In this document: positions 8,112 to 16,686 of the stretch, one piece after another
How the letters are laid out: each line of letters begins with the position of its first letter
How positions within the stretch are numbered: position 1 is the first letter of the stretch
Origin: an uncultured Paracoccaceae bacterium
GTDB taxonomy: Bacteria > Pseudomonadota > Alphaproteobacteria > Rhodobacterales > Rhodobacteraceae
DNA: 64,000 nt
Assembly: GCA_947492475.1 (NCBI GenBank)
Contig: CANLNM010000006.1
Span: 62,001-126,000 of the forward strand
Reading direction: 5' to 3'
Program-made: the position numbers and the translations under genes
Notes under the pieces: generated by a model
The model's input: only the letters and a program-made list of their open reading frames with translations
Databases searched by the model: none
What the model was told of the DNA's origin: nothing

Positions 8112-9173
8112 ATGACAATTCAATCCGTATATAATGCCCGTGTGGATGCGGGCGATCTGCATCATGACCCCGTCCAAGAAGAGGTCCTGCCAGAGTTAGA
8201 ACGCATTCGCGCGCAACTGGCCGAACCGGTGAAAAAGGGCCTGTTTCGTAAGGCGCCTGAACCGGTGCGTGGGCTTTATATGTGGGGCGGCGTGGGGCGT
8301 GGGAAATCCATGTTGATGGATTTGCTGTTTGATGCGGTCAGCGTGCCCAAGCGGCGCGAACATTTCCATGCGTTTATGCAATGGGTGCATGCCGAAATGA
8401 AAACGGCGCGTGACAGAGGCGTGGATGACGCGATCAAACCGGTTGCTGACAGCCTGTCCAAAGACATCCGGTTTCTGGCCTTTGATGAAATGCAGATCAC
8501 GGATATCACCGATGCGATGATCGTCGGCCGCCTGTTCGAAGCGTTGTTTGATGCGGGCGTGACGATTGTGACGACATCCAACCGCGTGCCGGATGATCTG
8601 TATAAAAACGGGCTGAACCGGCAGCTGTTTTTGCCGTTTATCGCCCAGATTAAGGATCGTCTGAACATCTGGGAATTGGCGAGCGAGACGGATTATCGCC
8701 AACGCAAACTGGCCGGGTCACAGGTCTATTTCAGTCCAAATAATGCAGATGCCCGTGCGAAAATGGCCGCGATTTGGCAGGAATTGACCGCCGGGGATAC
8801 CCGACCCCTGATCCTTAAAGTCAAAGGCCGCGAGGTCGAAATCCCCCATTTTCACAACGGCGTGGCGCGCTGTAGCTTCTTTGATCTTTGTGGCAAAATG
8901 CTGGGCGCTGCGGATTATCTGGAATTGGCGCGCAATGTGCGTGTGCTGTTGCTCGACGATATTCCGGCGCTGGGCCGGTCCAATTTCAACGAAGCCAAAC
9001 GGTTTGTGACCCTGATTGACGCGCTCTATGAGGGCAACGTCAAATTGATCGGATCGGCGGCGGCTGAACCTGAAATGCTCTACCTCGAAGGCGAAGGCAC
9101 GTTTGAATTTGAACGCACCGCCAGCCGATTGCGGGAAATGCAGGGCGAAAATTGGGGCCGCGAGGCGGAGTAA
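8112..9173 (+). CDS. zapE: Cell division protein ZapE (AFG1-like ATPase)
   Basis: 353 residues matching the AFG1/ZapE P-loop ATPase family in length and order: YMWGGVGRGKSMLMD with Walker A at 59-66, LAFDEMQITD as Walker B at about 120-129, and the sensor TTSNRVPDDLY. In E. coli ZapE associates with FtsZ during constriction, and the mitochondrial homologue Lace1/Afg1 aids respiratory complex turnover. It stands alone, divergent from the MFS gene, with a 117-base promoter region between them. Confidence 0.95.
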   Translation: MTIQSVYNARVDAGDLHHDPVQEEVLPELERIRAQLAEPVKKGLFRKAPEPVRGLYMWGGVGRGKSMLMDLLFDAVSVPKRREHFHAFMQWVHAEMKTARDRGVDDAIKPVADSLSKDIRFLAFDEMQITDITDAMIVGRLFEALFDAGVTIVTTSNRVPDDLYKNGLNRQLFLPFIAQIKDRLNIWELASETDYRQRKLAGSQVYFSPNNADARAKMAAIWQELTAGDTRPLILKVKGREVEIPHFHNGVARCSFFDLCGKMLGAADYLELARNVRVLLLDDIPALGRSNFNEAKRFVTLIDALYEGNVKLIGSAAAEPEMLYLEGEGTFEFERTASRLREMQGENWGREAE

Positions 9174-9262
9174 CCCGCAAATATGCGCCAGACCAAAAAC
9201 AAAGGGACGCGCCTAAGCCCGCCCCCTTGCCCTGCCTAACAGGTATGACCCACCCAGAAGGG

Positions 9263-10117
9263 TTAGGTCGGAATGAACAACCGCTGCCCGGCGCGGATCG
9301 TGTCCGGGCTGGATAGCAATTGGCGGTTTGCGTCGAAAATTTTCCGGTATTCCGCAGCATTCCCGTAGAATTTGATCGCGATCCCGCCAAGGCTGTCGCC
9401 GCGCTGAACCGTATAGAATTTGTTCTGAACGGTTTCGGTGGCGCGCTGCACAACGCGAACCTCAACGCCTTCGGATTGTGTGGGGTCCAGAACCGGCACC
9501 TCTGGTGCGACACCAGTGGCTGCGATTTGGGCCTGTGTGACAATGTTGGACAGCAATGTCGCGGTATCAACCCGGCCATCCGACGTCACCAGAACCTCTG
9601 GCACGGTGATCTCACCTTGCTTGGCGGCTTCGTTGATCAGCGCGTCGATATAGGCGTCGCTTTCGCCGGCCTGTAGCGCAGTGACCACCAGATTTTGCAG
9701 GCTTTCGCGCGGCGCAATATCAGCGTCCCGTCCTGTCACAGCCTGAATTCCGGCCAGAATGGACGCGGTGTTTTGCAGGTTCTCATCCACCAACGGCACC
9801 GGCGGTTCATTTGTGGCCAGACCCAGATCGGCCAAAACGTTGATGGTCATATCCTGCATCGACGTGCTGTCGGTCATGATGCCGGTTCGCTCAGATTGCG
9901 GCTGAACCATCGCGTCGACGGGCATGGCGGGGCGGCGTTCGGCGGGAATGATCATCGGTTCTGCCGGGGCGCGTGTCACTTCGACGACCTCTTGGGGGAT
10001 CACCGGCGCCGGTGGAATATCCGCCACCTGAGGTTGGCGTTCACCGGTGCTGCGGAAAATAATGAACAAGCACAGCACAACGGCAAAGCTAAAGATGGCA
10101 ATTACGGAACGGATCAT
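9263..10117 (-). CDS. Membrane-anchored LysM-domain protein (cassette copy A)
   Basis: 284 residues. An N-terminal hydrophobic anchor (about 4-21, VIAIFSFAVVLCLFIIF) is followed by a long Pro/Ala/Glu-rich linker, then a helical segment (LQNLVVTALQAGESD, VTSDGRVDTATLL) shared with the other LysM protein at 10966-11748. A C-terminal LysM domain follows at about 232-283 (YTVQRGDSLGGIAIKFYG, AGQRLFIPT). LysM binds peptidoglycan or other GlcNAc polymers, so the protein probably bridges the inner membrane and cell wall. It follows the rhodanese gene at 10154-10789 by 36 bases and forms one half of a duplicated two-gene cassette. Confidence 0.85.
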   Translation of the reverse strand: MIRSVIAIFSFAVVLCLFIIFRSTGERQPQVADIPPAPVIPQEVVEVTRAPAEPMIIPAERRPAMPVDAMVQPQSERTGIMTDSTSMQDMTINVLADLGLATNEPPVPLVDENLQNTASILAGIQAVTGRDADIAPRESLQNLVVTALQAGESDAYIDALINEAAKQGEITVPEVLVTSDGRVDTATLLSNIVTQAQIAATGVAPEVPVLDPTQSEGVEVRVVQRATETVQNKFYTVQRGDSLGGIAIKFYGNAAEYRKIFDANRQLLSSPDTIRAGQRLFIPT

Positions 10118-10153
10118 GATCTTGTCGTCTCTTTTGTTGTTTTCACACAGGCG

Positions 10154-10789
10154 TTAGCCATTTGAATTGGGGTCGGTGACAGTCAGGCCAAGTTGCAGCC
10201 AGGATTGCATTCCACCGCGGTAGTAGAAAATCTTGTCTGTGGGGTATCCGGCACCAACCAGATTGTTGATGGCGATTGTCGCTTGTTCACACCACGGGCC
10301 ATTGCAAAACAGCATCAGGTCCATCGCGTTCGAAAAATCGAGCCCAGATCCCAGATCCGTCGCCCCCAAAGCGCGCAGAATATCGCTGCGATAGGGGTTG
10401 GATGGGTCAAGCGTCGCAAAGGGCACGTTCACGGCACCCGGAATAGTGCCGTTGCTGAACCATTCCGGCAGGCGGCTATCCACCAGCAACCCGGTATTGT
10501 TGGATACGACGTCTTCTAGGAAATCCAACACTTCGAGTTCGCCAACAGTTTCAACACCGGCCGCGGCCTGCATGGGCTGAATGCAAAACGGGGGACAGGC
10601 ACGCGAGGTGCGTGAAAATTCGCCCGTCAGCATGTGGTCCTGATTTTGATCACGTTCGATCGAAAAACTCTGCCCATTCAGAACAAAGGTCGATTGTTCT
10701 TTGAACGTTGTTATATTGACCTCTTGGGCAGAAACGCTGGTTGATACCAGCAATGTTGCTGCACATAGAATACGCGCGTGTGTTTTCAT
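10154..10789 (-). CDS. Periplasmic rhodanese-like protein, catalytic Cys present (cassette copy A)
   Basis: 211 residues from an ATG preceded by GGGGGGT. The signal peptide ends near SVSAQ (residue 22). A lineage-specific N-terminal part with C65 and C69 (ACPPFC) is followed by a rhodanese fold: GLLVDSRLPEW, IPGAVNVPF, and the active loop FCNGPWCEQA with C162 as the presumed sulfur-carrying nucleophile and C167 nearby, then YYRGGMQSW. It could act as a periplasmic sulfurtransferase or thiol oxidoreductase. It is about 27% longer at the N terminus than a bare rhodanese domain. It pairs with the LysM gene downstream, duplicating the 11763-12386/10966-11748 pair. Confidence 0.85.
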   Translation of the reverse strand: MKTHARILCAATLLVSTSVSAQEVNITTFKEQSTFVLNGQSFSIERDQNQDHMLTGEFSRTSRACPPFCIQPMQAAAGVETVGELEVLDFLEDVVSNNTGLLVDSRLPEWFSNGTIPGAVNVPFATLDPSNPYRSDILRALGATDLGSGLDFSNAMDLMLFCNGPWCEQATIAINNLVGAGYPTDKIFYYRGGMQSWLQLGLTVTDPNSNG

Positions 10790-10834
10790 CGATGTTACCC
10801 CCCAATACGTGTACGCTATATTTAGGTATGCTCG

Positions 10835-10842
10835 CTGGCAGG
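10835..10842 (-). promoter_or_regulatory. Conserved leader element CCTGCCAG, copy A
   Basis: On the minus strand CCTGCCAG lies about 20-27 bases after the predicted transcription start and 46-53 bases before the rhodanese A start codon. The identical octamer is at the same relative place in cassette B (12436-12443), while the surrounding bases differ. It may be part of a leader-RNA or operator element. Confidence 0.45.
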
Positions 10843-10868
10843 CGATGCGCACAGGATTGTGACTACCA

Positions 10869-10917
10869 GATGTAGTTCGTGCGAATCACCTTCGTCAATC
10901 CATTACCAAGGTGATTC
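10869..10917 (-). promoter_or_regulatory. Promoter with GAATCACC/GGTGATTC operator, cassette A
   Basis: Minus-strand TTGACG (plus 10893-10898) and TACATC (10869-10874) are 18 bases apart, giving a start near 10862. A perfect 10-base inverted repeat, GAATCACCTT (10883-10892) and AAGGTGATTC (10908-10917), brackets the -35 element. The same box and spacing recur upstream of cassette B. Both arms contain GANTC, the CcrM methylation site of alphaproteobacteria. A repressor or activator bound here would directly gate the promoter. Confidence 0.6.
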
Positions 10918-10965
10918 GGCGTTTGTATTTCAATTATTCGACCCGAATGGCCGATTTTTCAGCGT

Positions 10966-11748
10966 TTAGATGGCTGGGATCAGCAATCGCTGCCCAACTC
11001 GGATTTGATCCGGGCTTGATAAGGTGCCAGGATTGGCTTCGTAGATGACACGATAGGCATCTGTCCGGCCGTAATATTGCAGCGCGATAAACGCCAGACT
11101 GTCGCCGGATTCCACAACATAATAGGCGTCCTGTGTATGACGAGAAACCGGCGGGCGCTGTGGTGTGACAGAGGCAACGGCGTTGACCATTTGCGCGGAC
11201 GCGCTGGTGTCGATGCCTTCTTCGCTGACGGCTTTTTCAACCAAACTGAACAACAAAGCGCGGGCATCCACCTGACCATTCGCGGCCTGTACGCCCTCTG
11301 GGATGTGGATCAGCCCGTTATTGGCCGCATTTGCCAGCAATTCCACGACTTCTGCTTCGTCCCGACCCGTGGCGAGGGCTGCGACGGCATCCTCTGAAAT
11401 GCTTTCGTTCAATGTTGTTGCTGTGTTGGCCTGATCATGGGTTTCAGCGGCCAATTCCATCAACGCCATGAACGTGGCGCGCGATTCATCGCTGGTGGTT
11501 GTTTCTTCGGCCACACGTGCATTGGCCTGACGTTGTGCCAATGGCGATAGGGCTGGCTGTGCGGCAGGTTCTGCCGTGGCCAAGGCCGGAACGCTGGTGT
11601 TCAAATCTGTCGCCTGACGGGTCACTTGGGGCTGAGCCAAGGCGTCTTGGATGGATTTTTCGACCAGTTTCCAAGTCACCAGGCTGCCGCCGACAAATGT
11701 GATGCTACCGAATGCAAGGGCTGCAAAAATTGTTGTTTTAGAAGTCAT
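10966..11748 (-). CDS. Membrane-anchored LysM-domain protein (cassette copy B)
   Basis: 260 residues. The anchor is near residues 5-25 (TIFAALAFGSITFVGGSLVTW), followed by an Ala/Gln/Thr-rich linker and a helical middle (DEAEVVELLANAANNG, NGQVDARALL) that aligns with the LysM protein at 9263-10117. The C-terminal LysM domain is YYVVESGDSLAFIALQYYG to VGQRLLIPAI. An upstream TTG at 11766 would overlap the rhodanese stop by four bases. I prefer the ATG at 11748, which directly precedes the signal-anchor. It is co-transcribed with the rhodanese gene at 11763-12386. Confidence 0.85.
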   Translation of the reverse strand: MTSKTTIFAALAFGSITFVGGSLVTWKLVEKSIQDALAQPQVTRQATDLNTSVPALATAEPAAQPALSPLAQRQANARVAEETTTSDESRATFMALMELAAETHDQANTATTLNESISEDAVAALATGRDEAEVVELLANAANNGLIHIPEGVQAANGQVDARALLFSLVEKAVSEEGIDTSASAQMVNAVASVTPQRPPVSRHTQDAYYVVESGDSLAFIALQYYGRTDAYRVIYEANPGTLSSPDQIRVGQRLLIPAI

Positions 11749-11762
11749 TGCGATGTTTCCCG

Positions 11763-12386
11763 TCAAGATTGGGGTTTTACATAAGTTAAACGAAGAGCGG
11801 CCCAGGCCTGCATTCCACCGCGGTAGAATTGCAATTTTGACGTGGGGTATCCGGCGTCGATCAAGGTTGAGATCAGGCGGGCTGATTGATCCGTGCTGGG
11901 ACCTTCGGAGAAAATGATCAGGTCATAGGCGTTCTGAAAATCCCAACTGCCCTCAGTTTGGACACCGCCCAAAGCTGTCAGGATGTCGTTGCGATAGGGA
12001 TTGCCTTCGGCCAGTGTTTCATTTGGGACATTGACCGATGCCGGAATGAAGCCTTTGCCGCGATTTGCGGGCAGGCGGGCGTCGACCAACAGACCCGTGC
12101 CAGCGGCGACTTGGGTGGTCAGAAATTCCAGAACTTCGCGTTCGCCGACTGTCTGAACACCCGCCGCGGCCTGAAAGGGCGCAAGGCACATGCCTTCGCA
12201 GCCTTCGACCGGCGTGGCAAATGTTTCGACCATGTTGGCGTCAAACGTCTGGTTTCGGGCAATCAACATTTGCTGCCCGTTGAAGATAAAGCTGATTTCA
12301 GTATTTGCGTCTTGTGCGGCACCCTGTGTGGATGACAACAAAACGGCCGAGAGCACCCCGACTGCTTTTGCGGCATGTGCACGCAT
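11763..12386 (-). CDS. Periplasmic rhodanese-like protein lacking the catalytic Cys (cassette copy B)
   Basis: 207 residues with a signal peptide (cleavage near STQGAAQ) and the same layout as the rhodanese at 10154: CxxxC at C63 and C67, then FQAAAGVQTVGEREVLEFL, GLLVDARLP, IPASVNVPNETL, NPYRNDILTALG and FYRGGMQAW. The active loop reads FSEGPSTDQ: the nucleophilic Cys is S160 and the second Cys is T165, so sulfur transfer is not expected. It is probably a pseudoenzyme or binding partner. The ATG follows a GGGGGGA stretch. It leads the LysM copy B gene. Confidence 0.85.
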   Translation of the reverse strand: MRAHAAKAVGVLSAVLLSSTQGAAQDANTEISFIFNGQQMLIARNQTFDANMVETFATPVEGCEGMCLAPFQAAAGVQTVGEREVLEFLTTQVAAGTGLLVDARLPANRGKGFIPASVNVPNETLAEGNPYRNDILTALGGVQTEGSWDFQNAYDLIIFSEGPSTDQSARLISTLIDAGYPTSKLQFYRGGMQAWAALRLTYVKPQS

Positions 12387-12435
12387 TGCATTCCCCCCTT
12401 AAATACTTTGCCTCCACAAGATACAGTAAATACGA

Positions 12436-12443
12436 CTGGCAGG
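12436..12443 (-). promoter_or_regulatory. Conserved leader element CCTGCCAG, copy B
   Basis: Same octamer and same distance from the predicted transcription start (about +20 to +27) as at 10835-10842, 50-57 bases before the rhodanese B start codon. Confidence 0.45.
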
Positions 12444-12469
12444 TCGCGCTTATGTTGGCTCAATACCAA

Positions 12470-12539
12470 TATATAGGGGCATCACGAATCACCCGTCAAA
12501 GGAAAACGAATCACTTTTGCAATTTCGTGGGGTGATTCG
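12470..12539 (-). promoter_or_regulatory. Promoter with three GAATCAC-type boxes, cassette B
   Basis: Minus-strand TTGACG (plus 12494-12499) and TATATA (12470-12475) are 18 bases apart, predicting a start near 12463. CGAATCACCC (12485-12494) lies in the promoter spacer and pairs as an inverted repeat with GGGTGATTCG (12530-12539). A third box CGAATCAC (12507-12514) is 22 bases from the first, two helical turns. GGTGATTCGGC (12531-12541) is identical to 10910-10920 of cassette A. A fourth GANTC is at 12553. Confidence 0.6.
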
Positions 12540-12565
12540 GCATTTCAGACGCGAATCGGGGTGTT

Positions 12566-13828
12566 TTAGCCCTGTCGCAGCACATTTCCGGCCAGATAAA
12601 GCGACCCACAGATCAAAATGCGCGCATGCGGCTCTTGCTTTGTGATGGTTGCGATCGCTTCGGCGACGTCATTTGCGCTGCTTGCAGTCAGGCCACTATC
12701 GCGTGCAGCCTGCGCTGTTTCAGTCGCGGGCAGGGTGTTTGCCTCACCCGGAATGGACACGGCATGCAGATGCGTCGCAAAGCTGGCAAGCGGCGCCATA
12801 TAGCCGGTCACGTCTTTGGTATTGAGCATCCCACAGATCAGATGCGTGGCCCGTTTGGGCAGTCTATCTAACGTGGCGGCAATGGCATGTGCGGCGGCGG
12901 GGTTATGCCCGCCATCCAGCCACAATTCCGCACCGGGGGCGATCTGGTTATAGGGGTGGTCGGTCAGGCGCTGCATGCGCGCAGGCCAGAACGCCTGCGT
13001 CACGGCCGCCTCGCAGGCGGCGGCGTCACAACCCAGATGCCGCAAAACGGCCAAGGCGGCCCCGGCATTCATAATCTGATGAGGCCCCGGCAGGTTGGGC
13101 AGCGGCAGATCCAGCAGCCCGGTTTCATCCTGAAACACCATGCGCCCGTTTTCTTCGCTGACATGCCAGTGTTGACCATGGGCCAGCAGGGGCGCGCCCA
13201 GTTTGGCGGCTGTGGCTTCGATCACATCCATGGCGTCGTCTTGTTGTGGGCCAACCACACAAGGCACGCCGCGTTTGATGATCCCGGCCTTTTCACCCGC
13301 GATTTCGGGCAGGGTGTCGCCCAGAAATTGCTGATGATCCAGATCGATTGGGGTGATGACCGATATGGCAGGCGTGATCACGTTGGTGGCATCCAGCCGC
13401 CCGCCCAGGCCGACCTCTAGCAATGTGTAATCAGCGGCGGTTTCGGCAAAGGCCAGCAGGCCCGCGACGGTCGTGATTTCGAAATAGGTGATGTTTTCGC
13501 CGTTATTGGCGGCGTAGCAGCGATCCAGAATATCCGTCAGGTGCTGTTCACTGATCAGCGTGCCAGCTAGCCGGATCCGTTCGTGGAACCGGGCCAAATG
13601 CGGGGATGTATAGGCGTGGACGGATTTGCCCGCCGCCTCTAGTCCGGCGCGGATCATCGCTTGGGTCGATCCTTTGCCGTTTGTGCCGGCCAAATGGATG
13701 ACCGGTGGCAGTTTGTCCTGCGGGTTGTCCAGCGCTGCCAACAGACGCCAGACCCGGTCCAGCGTCAGGTCGATGATTTTAGGATGCAGCGCCATCATCC
13801 GTTGCAGGATGAGATCGGACCCGCTCAC
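12566..13828 (-). CDS. folC: Bifunctional folylpolyglutamate synthase/dihydrofolate synthase
   Basis: 420 residues of the Mur ligase-like FolC family. The ATP loop is LAGTNGKGSTQAM at 46-58, followed by YTSPHLARFHERI, ITPIDLDHQQFLG and the C-terminal WLDGGHNPAAA. It adds L-glutamate to dihydropteroate and extends folate polyglutamate tails in the cytosol. It begins with GTG, sharing four bases (GTGA) with the stop of accD, a common accD-folC arrangement in proteobacteria. Confidence 0.96.
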   Translation of the reverse strand: MSGSDLILQRMMALHPKIIDLTLDRVWRLLAALDNPQDKLPPVIHLAGTNGKGSTQAMIRAGLEAAGKSVHAYTSPHLARFHERIRLAGTLISEQHLTDILDRCYAANNGENITYFEITTVAGLLAFAETAADYTLLEVGLGGRLDATNVITPAISVITPIDLDHQQFLGDTLPEIAGEKAGIIKRGVPCVVGPQQDDAMDVIEATAAKLGAPLLAHGQHWHVSEENGRMVFQDETGLLDLPLPNLPGPHQIMNAGAALAVLRHLGCDAAACEAAVTQAFWPARMQRLTDHPYNQIAPGAELWLDGGHNPAAAHAIAATLDRLPKRATHLICGMLNTKDVTGYMAPLASFATHLHAVSIPGEANTLPATETAQAARDSGLTASSANDVAEAIATITKQEPHARILICGSLYLAGNVLRQG

Positions 13829-14775
13829 TCTGGTTTTGCCTCGTGCGCCGCGTCAACGGGCGTTTCAGGGGTGGTCTCGGCCAGCTCTTCTTCGGTGGGG
13901 GCGGGCAAATCGGCGCGGATCGGGGCGTCTTGGCCCATCAACATGCGCACGATTGTCACCAATTCGTCCTTCATGTCCTGACGTTTGGTCACGCGGTCCA
14001 GCATGCCGTGATCCAGCAGATATTCCGCGCGTTGGAACCCTTCGGGCAGCTTTTCGCGGATGGTTTGTTCAATCACCCGCGCCCCGGCAAAGCCGATCAA
14101 CGCATTGGGTTCCGCAATCTGCACATCGCCCAGCATCGCATAAGAGGCCGTTACACCCCCGGTGGTCGGGTGGGTCAGCACGACAATATAAGGCAGGCCC
14201 GCTTCTTTGAGCATTTCAACCGCGATGGTTGTGCGCGGCATCTGCATCAGGCCCAAAATGCCCTCTTGCATCCGGGCGCCACCTGCGGCGGAAAACAGCA
14301 CCAGTGGGCGTTTCATCGCCACAGCGCGTTCGGCCGCAGTGATGATCGCATTGCCCACATACATGGACATTGATCCGCCCATAAACCCAAAATCCTGCGC
14401 GCAGGCGACAATCGGCGTGCGGCCAATTTCGCCTTCGGCAACCAGCATCGCTTCTTTTTCACCGGTCTTTTTCTGGGCGGCCTTCATGCGGTCAGGGTAT
14501 TTTTTCTGATCCTTGAATTGCAGCGGATCGGCAACCGGGTCGGGCACGTCGATTTCGACAAAAATGCCACCATCAAACAGCGCGGTGAAACGGTCCCGCG
14601 GTGTGATCGCCATGTGGTGATCGCAATTGGTGCAGACATTTAGATTGTCGGCCAATTCGCGGTGAAACAGCATGGTGCCGCATTCGCTACATTTGACCCA
14701 CAAATTTTCCGGCACTTCGCGGCGCGAAAAAATCGAGTTGATCCGAGGACGGACGTAATTCGTAATCCAGTTCAT
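13825..14775 (-). CDS. accD: Acetyl-CoA carboxylase carboxyltransferase subunit beta
   Basis: 316 residues. An N-terminal zinc ribbon has C29, C32, C48 and C51 (CSEC and CTNC). The crotonase-like carboxyltransferase core includes GGSMSMYVGNAI, FSAAGGARMQEG, LTHPTTGGVTAS and IGFAGARVIEQTIRE. With AccA it transfers CO2 from biotin to acetyl-CoA for malonyl-CoA. The frame is open for 84 codons upstream, but MNWITNYVRP at 14775 is the family start and has AGGGA ahead. Directly coupled to folC. Confidence 0.97.
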   Translation of the reverse strand: MNWITNYVRPRINSIFSRREVPENLWVKCSECGTMLFHRELADNLNVCTNCDHHMAITPRDRFTALFDGGIFVEIDVPDPVADPLQFKDQKKYPDRMKAAQKKTGEKEAMLVAEGEIGRTPIVACAQDFGFMGGSMSMYVGNAIITAAERAVAMKRPLVLFSAAGGARMQEGILGLMQMPRTTIAVEMLKEAGLPYIVVLTHPTTGGVTASYAMLGDVQIAEPNALIGFAGARVIEQTIREKLPEGFQRAEYLLDHGMLDRVTKRQDMKDELVTIVRMLMGQDAPIRADLPAPTEEELAETTPETPVDAAHEAKPE

Positions 14776-14952
14776 CTGGGCTTCCCTGACGTTGCGTTCC
14801 CCAAATAAGCTGCGGGGATTCGGATTGCAATCATCCAGCGCCGGTTCGGCGAGCAAATGCCCTGTTGCGCAATATCCTGTCGTCAGTTCGCGCTTGTCCT
14901 TGTCGGATCGGTCTTTTAGACCCGTCGTAACGTATTCCCGGAGGATAAAGTG

Positions 14953-16686
14953 ATGCTTAAAGGCAAGGTCGATAAATCCAAACTTCCCAGCCGTCATGTG
15001 ACCGAAGGCCCCGCGCGGGCGCCACATCGGTCGTATTTATATGCGATGGGCATCAGCGAAGAAGAGATCCACCAGCCGCTGGTTGGGGTCGCGACCTGCT
15101 GGAACGAAGCAGCGCCCTGTAACATTGCCCTGAACCGTCAGGCGCAATCGGTGAAAATGGGCGTGAAAACCGCCAATGGTACACCGCGTGAATTTACCAC
15201 CATCACCGTGACAGACGGGATTGCGATGGGCCACGAAGGCATGCGGTCGTCACTGGCATCACGCGAAGCGATTGCCGACACGGTTGAGCTGACCATGCGC
15301 GGCCATTGTTATGACGCGATTGTTGGTCTGGCGGGCTGTGACAAATCCCTGCCGGGGATGATGATGGCCATGGTGCGTCTGAACGTGCCGTCGGTGTTCA
15401 TCTATGGCGGATCGATCCTGCCGGGCCGTTTGAATGGTCAGGACATCACTGTTCAGGATGTGTTCGAAGCCGTTGGTCAGCATCAGGCGGGCAATATGTC
15501 CGACGCCGAGCTGGAAATCATCGAACGTGTGGCTTGCCCATCATCCGGTGCCTGTGGGGGTCAGTTTACGGCCAACACCATGGCCTGCGTATCTGAGGCA
15601 ATCGGTCTGGCGCTGATGAATTCATCCGGGGCCCCTGCGCCTTATGAATCGCGTGACCAATATGGCGTTGCTTCTGGCGAAGCGGTCATGAACCTGATCG
15701 AAAAAAACATCCGTGCGCGCGATGTTGTGACACGCAAATCGCTGGAAAACGCGGCGCGCGTTGTGGCCTGTACCGGTGGGTCGACCAATGCCGGTCTGCA
15801 CCTGCCAGCCATCGCCCACGAGGCAGGCATTGATTTTGACCTGTTTGACGTCTGCGACATCTTCCGTGACACGCCTTATTTTGTTGATCTGAAGCCGGGC
15901 GGTCAGTTTGTGGCCAAAGATCTGTACGAAGCGGGCGGTGTGCCTGTCGTGATGAAGGAACTGCGCAAAGCGGGCCTGATCCACGAAGATTGCATCACCG
16001 CATCGGGCCGTAGCATGGGCGAAGAGCTGGACCTGATCGAAGGCGAAGCCGATGGCCGCGTGATCTATCCTGTGGATGCGCCGCTGACACCAACCGGTGG
16101 CGTTGTCGGGCTAAAGGGCAACCTGGCCCCCGAAGGCGCGATCGTGAAAGTGGCAGGTATGGCTGTCGAAGAACAAAGCTTTACCGGGCCAGCCCGCGTG
16201 TTCGAATGCGAAGAAGACGCATTTGAGGCCGTCAAGCAGCGCGCCTACGAAGAAGGCGAAGTTCTGGTCATCCGCAACGAAGGCCCCGCCGGTGGTCCGG
16301 GGATGCGCGAAATGCTGGCAACAACAGCGGCGCTGTCTGGTCAGGGCATGGGCAAAAAGGTGGCGTTGATCACTGATGGCCGTTTCTCTGGTGCGACGCG
16401 CGGGTTCTGCGTGGGTCACGTCGGTCCAGAATCGGCCCATGGGGGTCCAATCGCGATGCTCAAAGATGGCGACGTGATTACAATCAACGCTGTGACCGGC
16501 GAATTGAAAGTGGACCTGAGCGAAGAAGATTTCGCCGCGCGCAAAGCCGAATGGAAAGGCCCCAAAGAGACGATTTATGCGTCTGGGTCCCTGTGGAAAT
16601 ACGCGCAATTGGTTGGCTCTACCCAATATGGGGCCGTGACCCATCCGGGCGCCAAAAAAGAAAAGCACATCTACATGGATCTGTGA
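14953..16686 (+). CDS. ilvD: Dihydroxy-acid dehydratase
   Basis: 577 residues. Cluster cysteines lie in [20 protein letters not shown] and [11 protein letters not shown], with [14 protein letters not shown] and SDGRFSG-like [12 protein letters not shown]. This is full-length IlvD, which dehydrates 2,3-dihydroxy-isovalerate and -methylvalerate in branched-chain amino-acid synthesis using an Fe-S cluster. A GTG lies three bases earlier. I choose the ATG at 14953, eight bases after GGAGG. The next gene starts one base into its stop. Confidence 0.97.
   Translation: MLKGKVDKSKLPSRHVTEGPARAPHRSYLYAMGISEEEIHQPLVGVATCWNEAAPCNIALNRQAQSVKMGVKTANGTPREFTTITVTDGIAMGHEGMRSSLASREAIADTVELTMRGHCYDAIVGLAGCDKSLPGMMMAMVRLNVPSVFIYGGSILPGRLNGQDITVQDVFEAVGQHQAGNMSDAELEIIERVACPSSGACGGQFTANTMACVSEAIGLALMNSSGAPAPYESRDQYGVASGEAVMNLIEKNIRARDVVTRKSLENAARVVACTGGSTNAGLHLPAIAHEAGIDFDLFDVCDIFRDTPYFVDLKPGGQFVAKDLYEAGGVPVVMKELRKAGLIHEDCITASGRSMGEELDLIEGEADGRVIYPVDAPLTPTGGVVGLKGNLAPEGAIVKVAGMAVEEQSFTGPARVFECEEDAFEAVKQRAYEEGEVLVIRNEGPAGGPGMREMLATTAALSGQGMGKKVALITDGRFSGATRGFCVGHVGPESAHGGPIAMLKDGDVITINAVTGELKVDLSEEDFAARKAEWKGPKETIYASGSLWKYAQLVGSTQYGAVTHPGAKKEKHIYMDL

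Noticed and set aside
12553-12557. Isolated GAATC near the folC stop as a fourth operator box
   Set aside because: It matches GANTC but lacks the CACC extension shared by the other boxes, so it is listed only as a methylation site.
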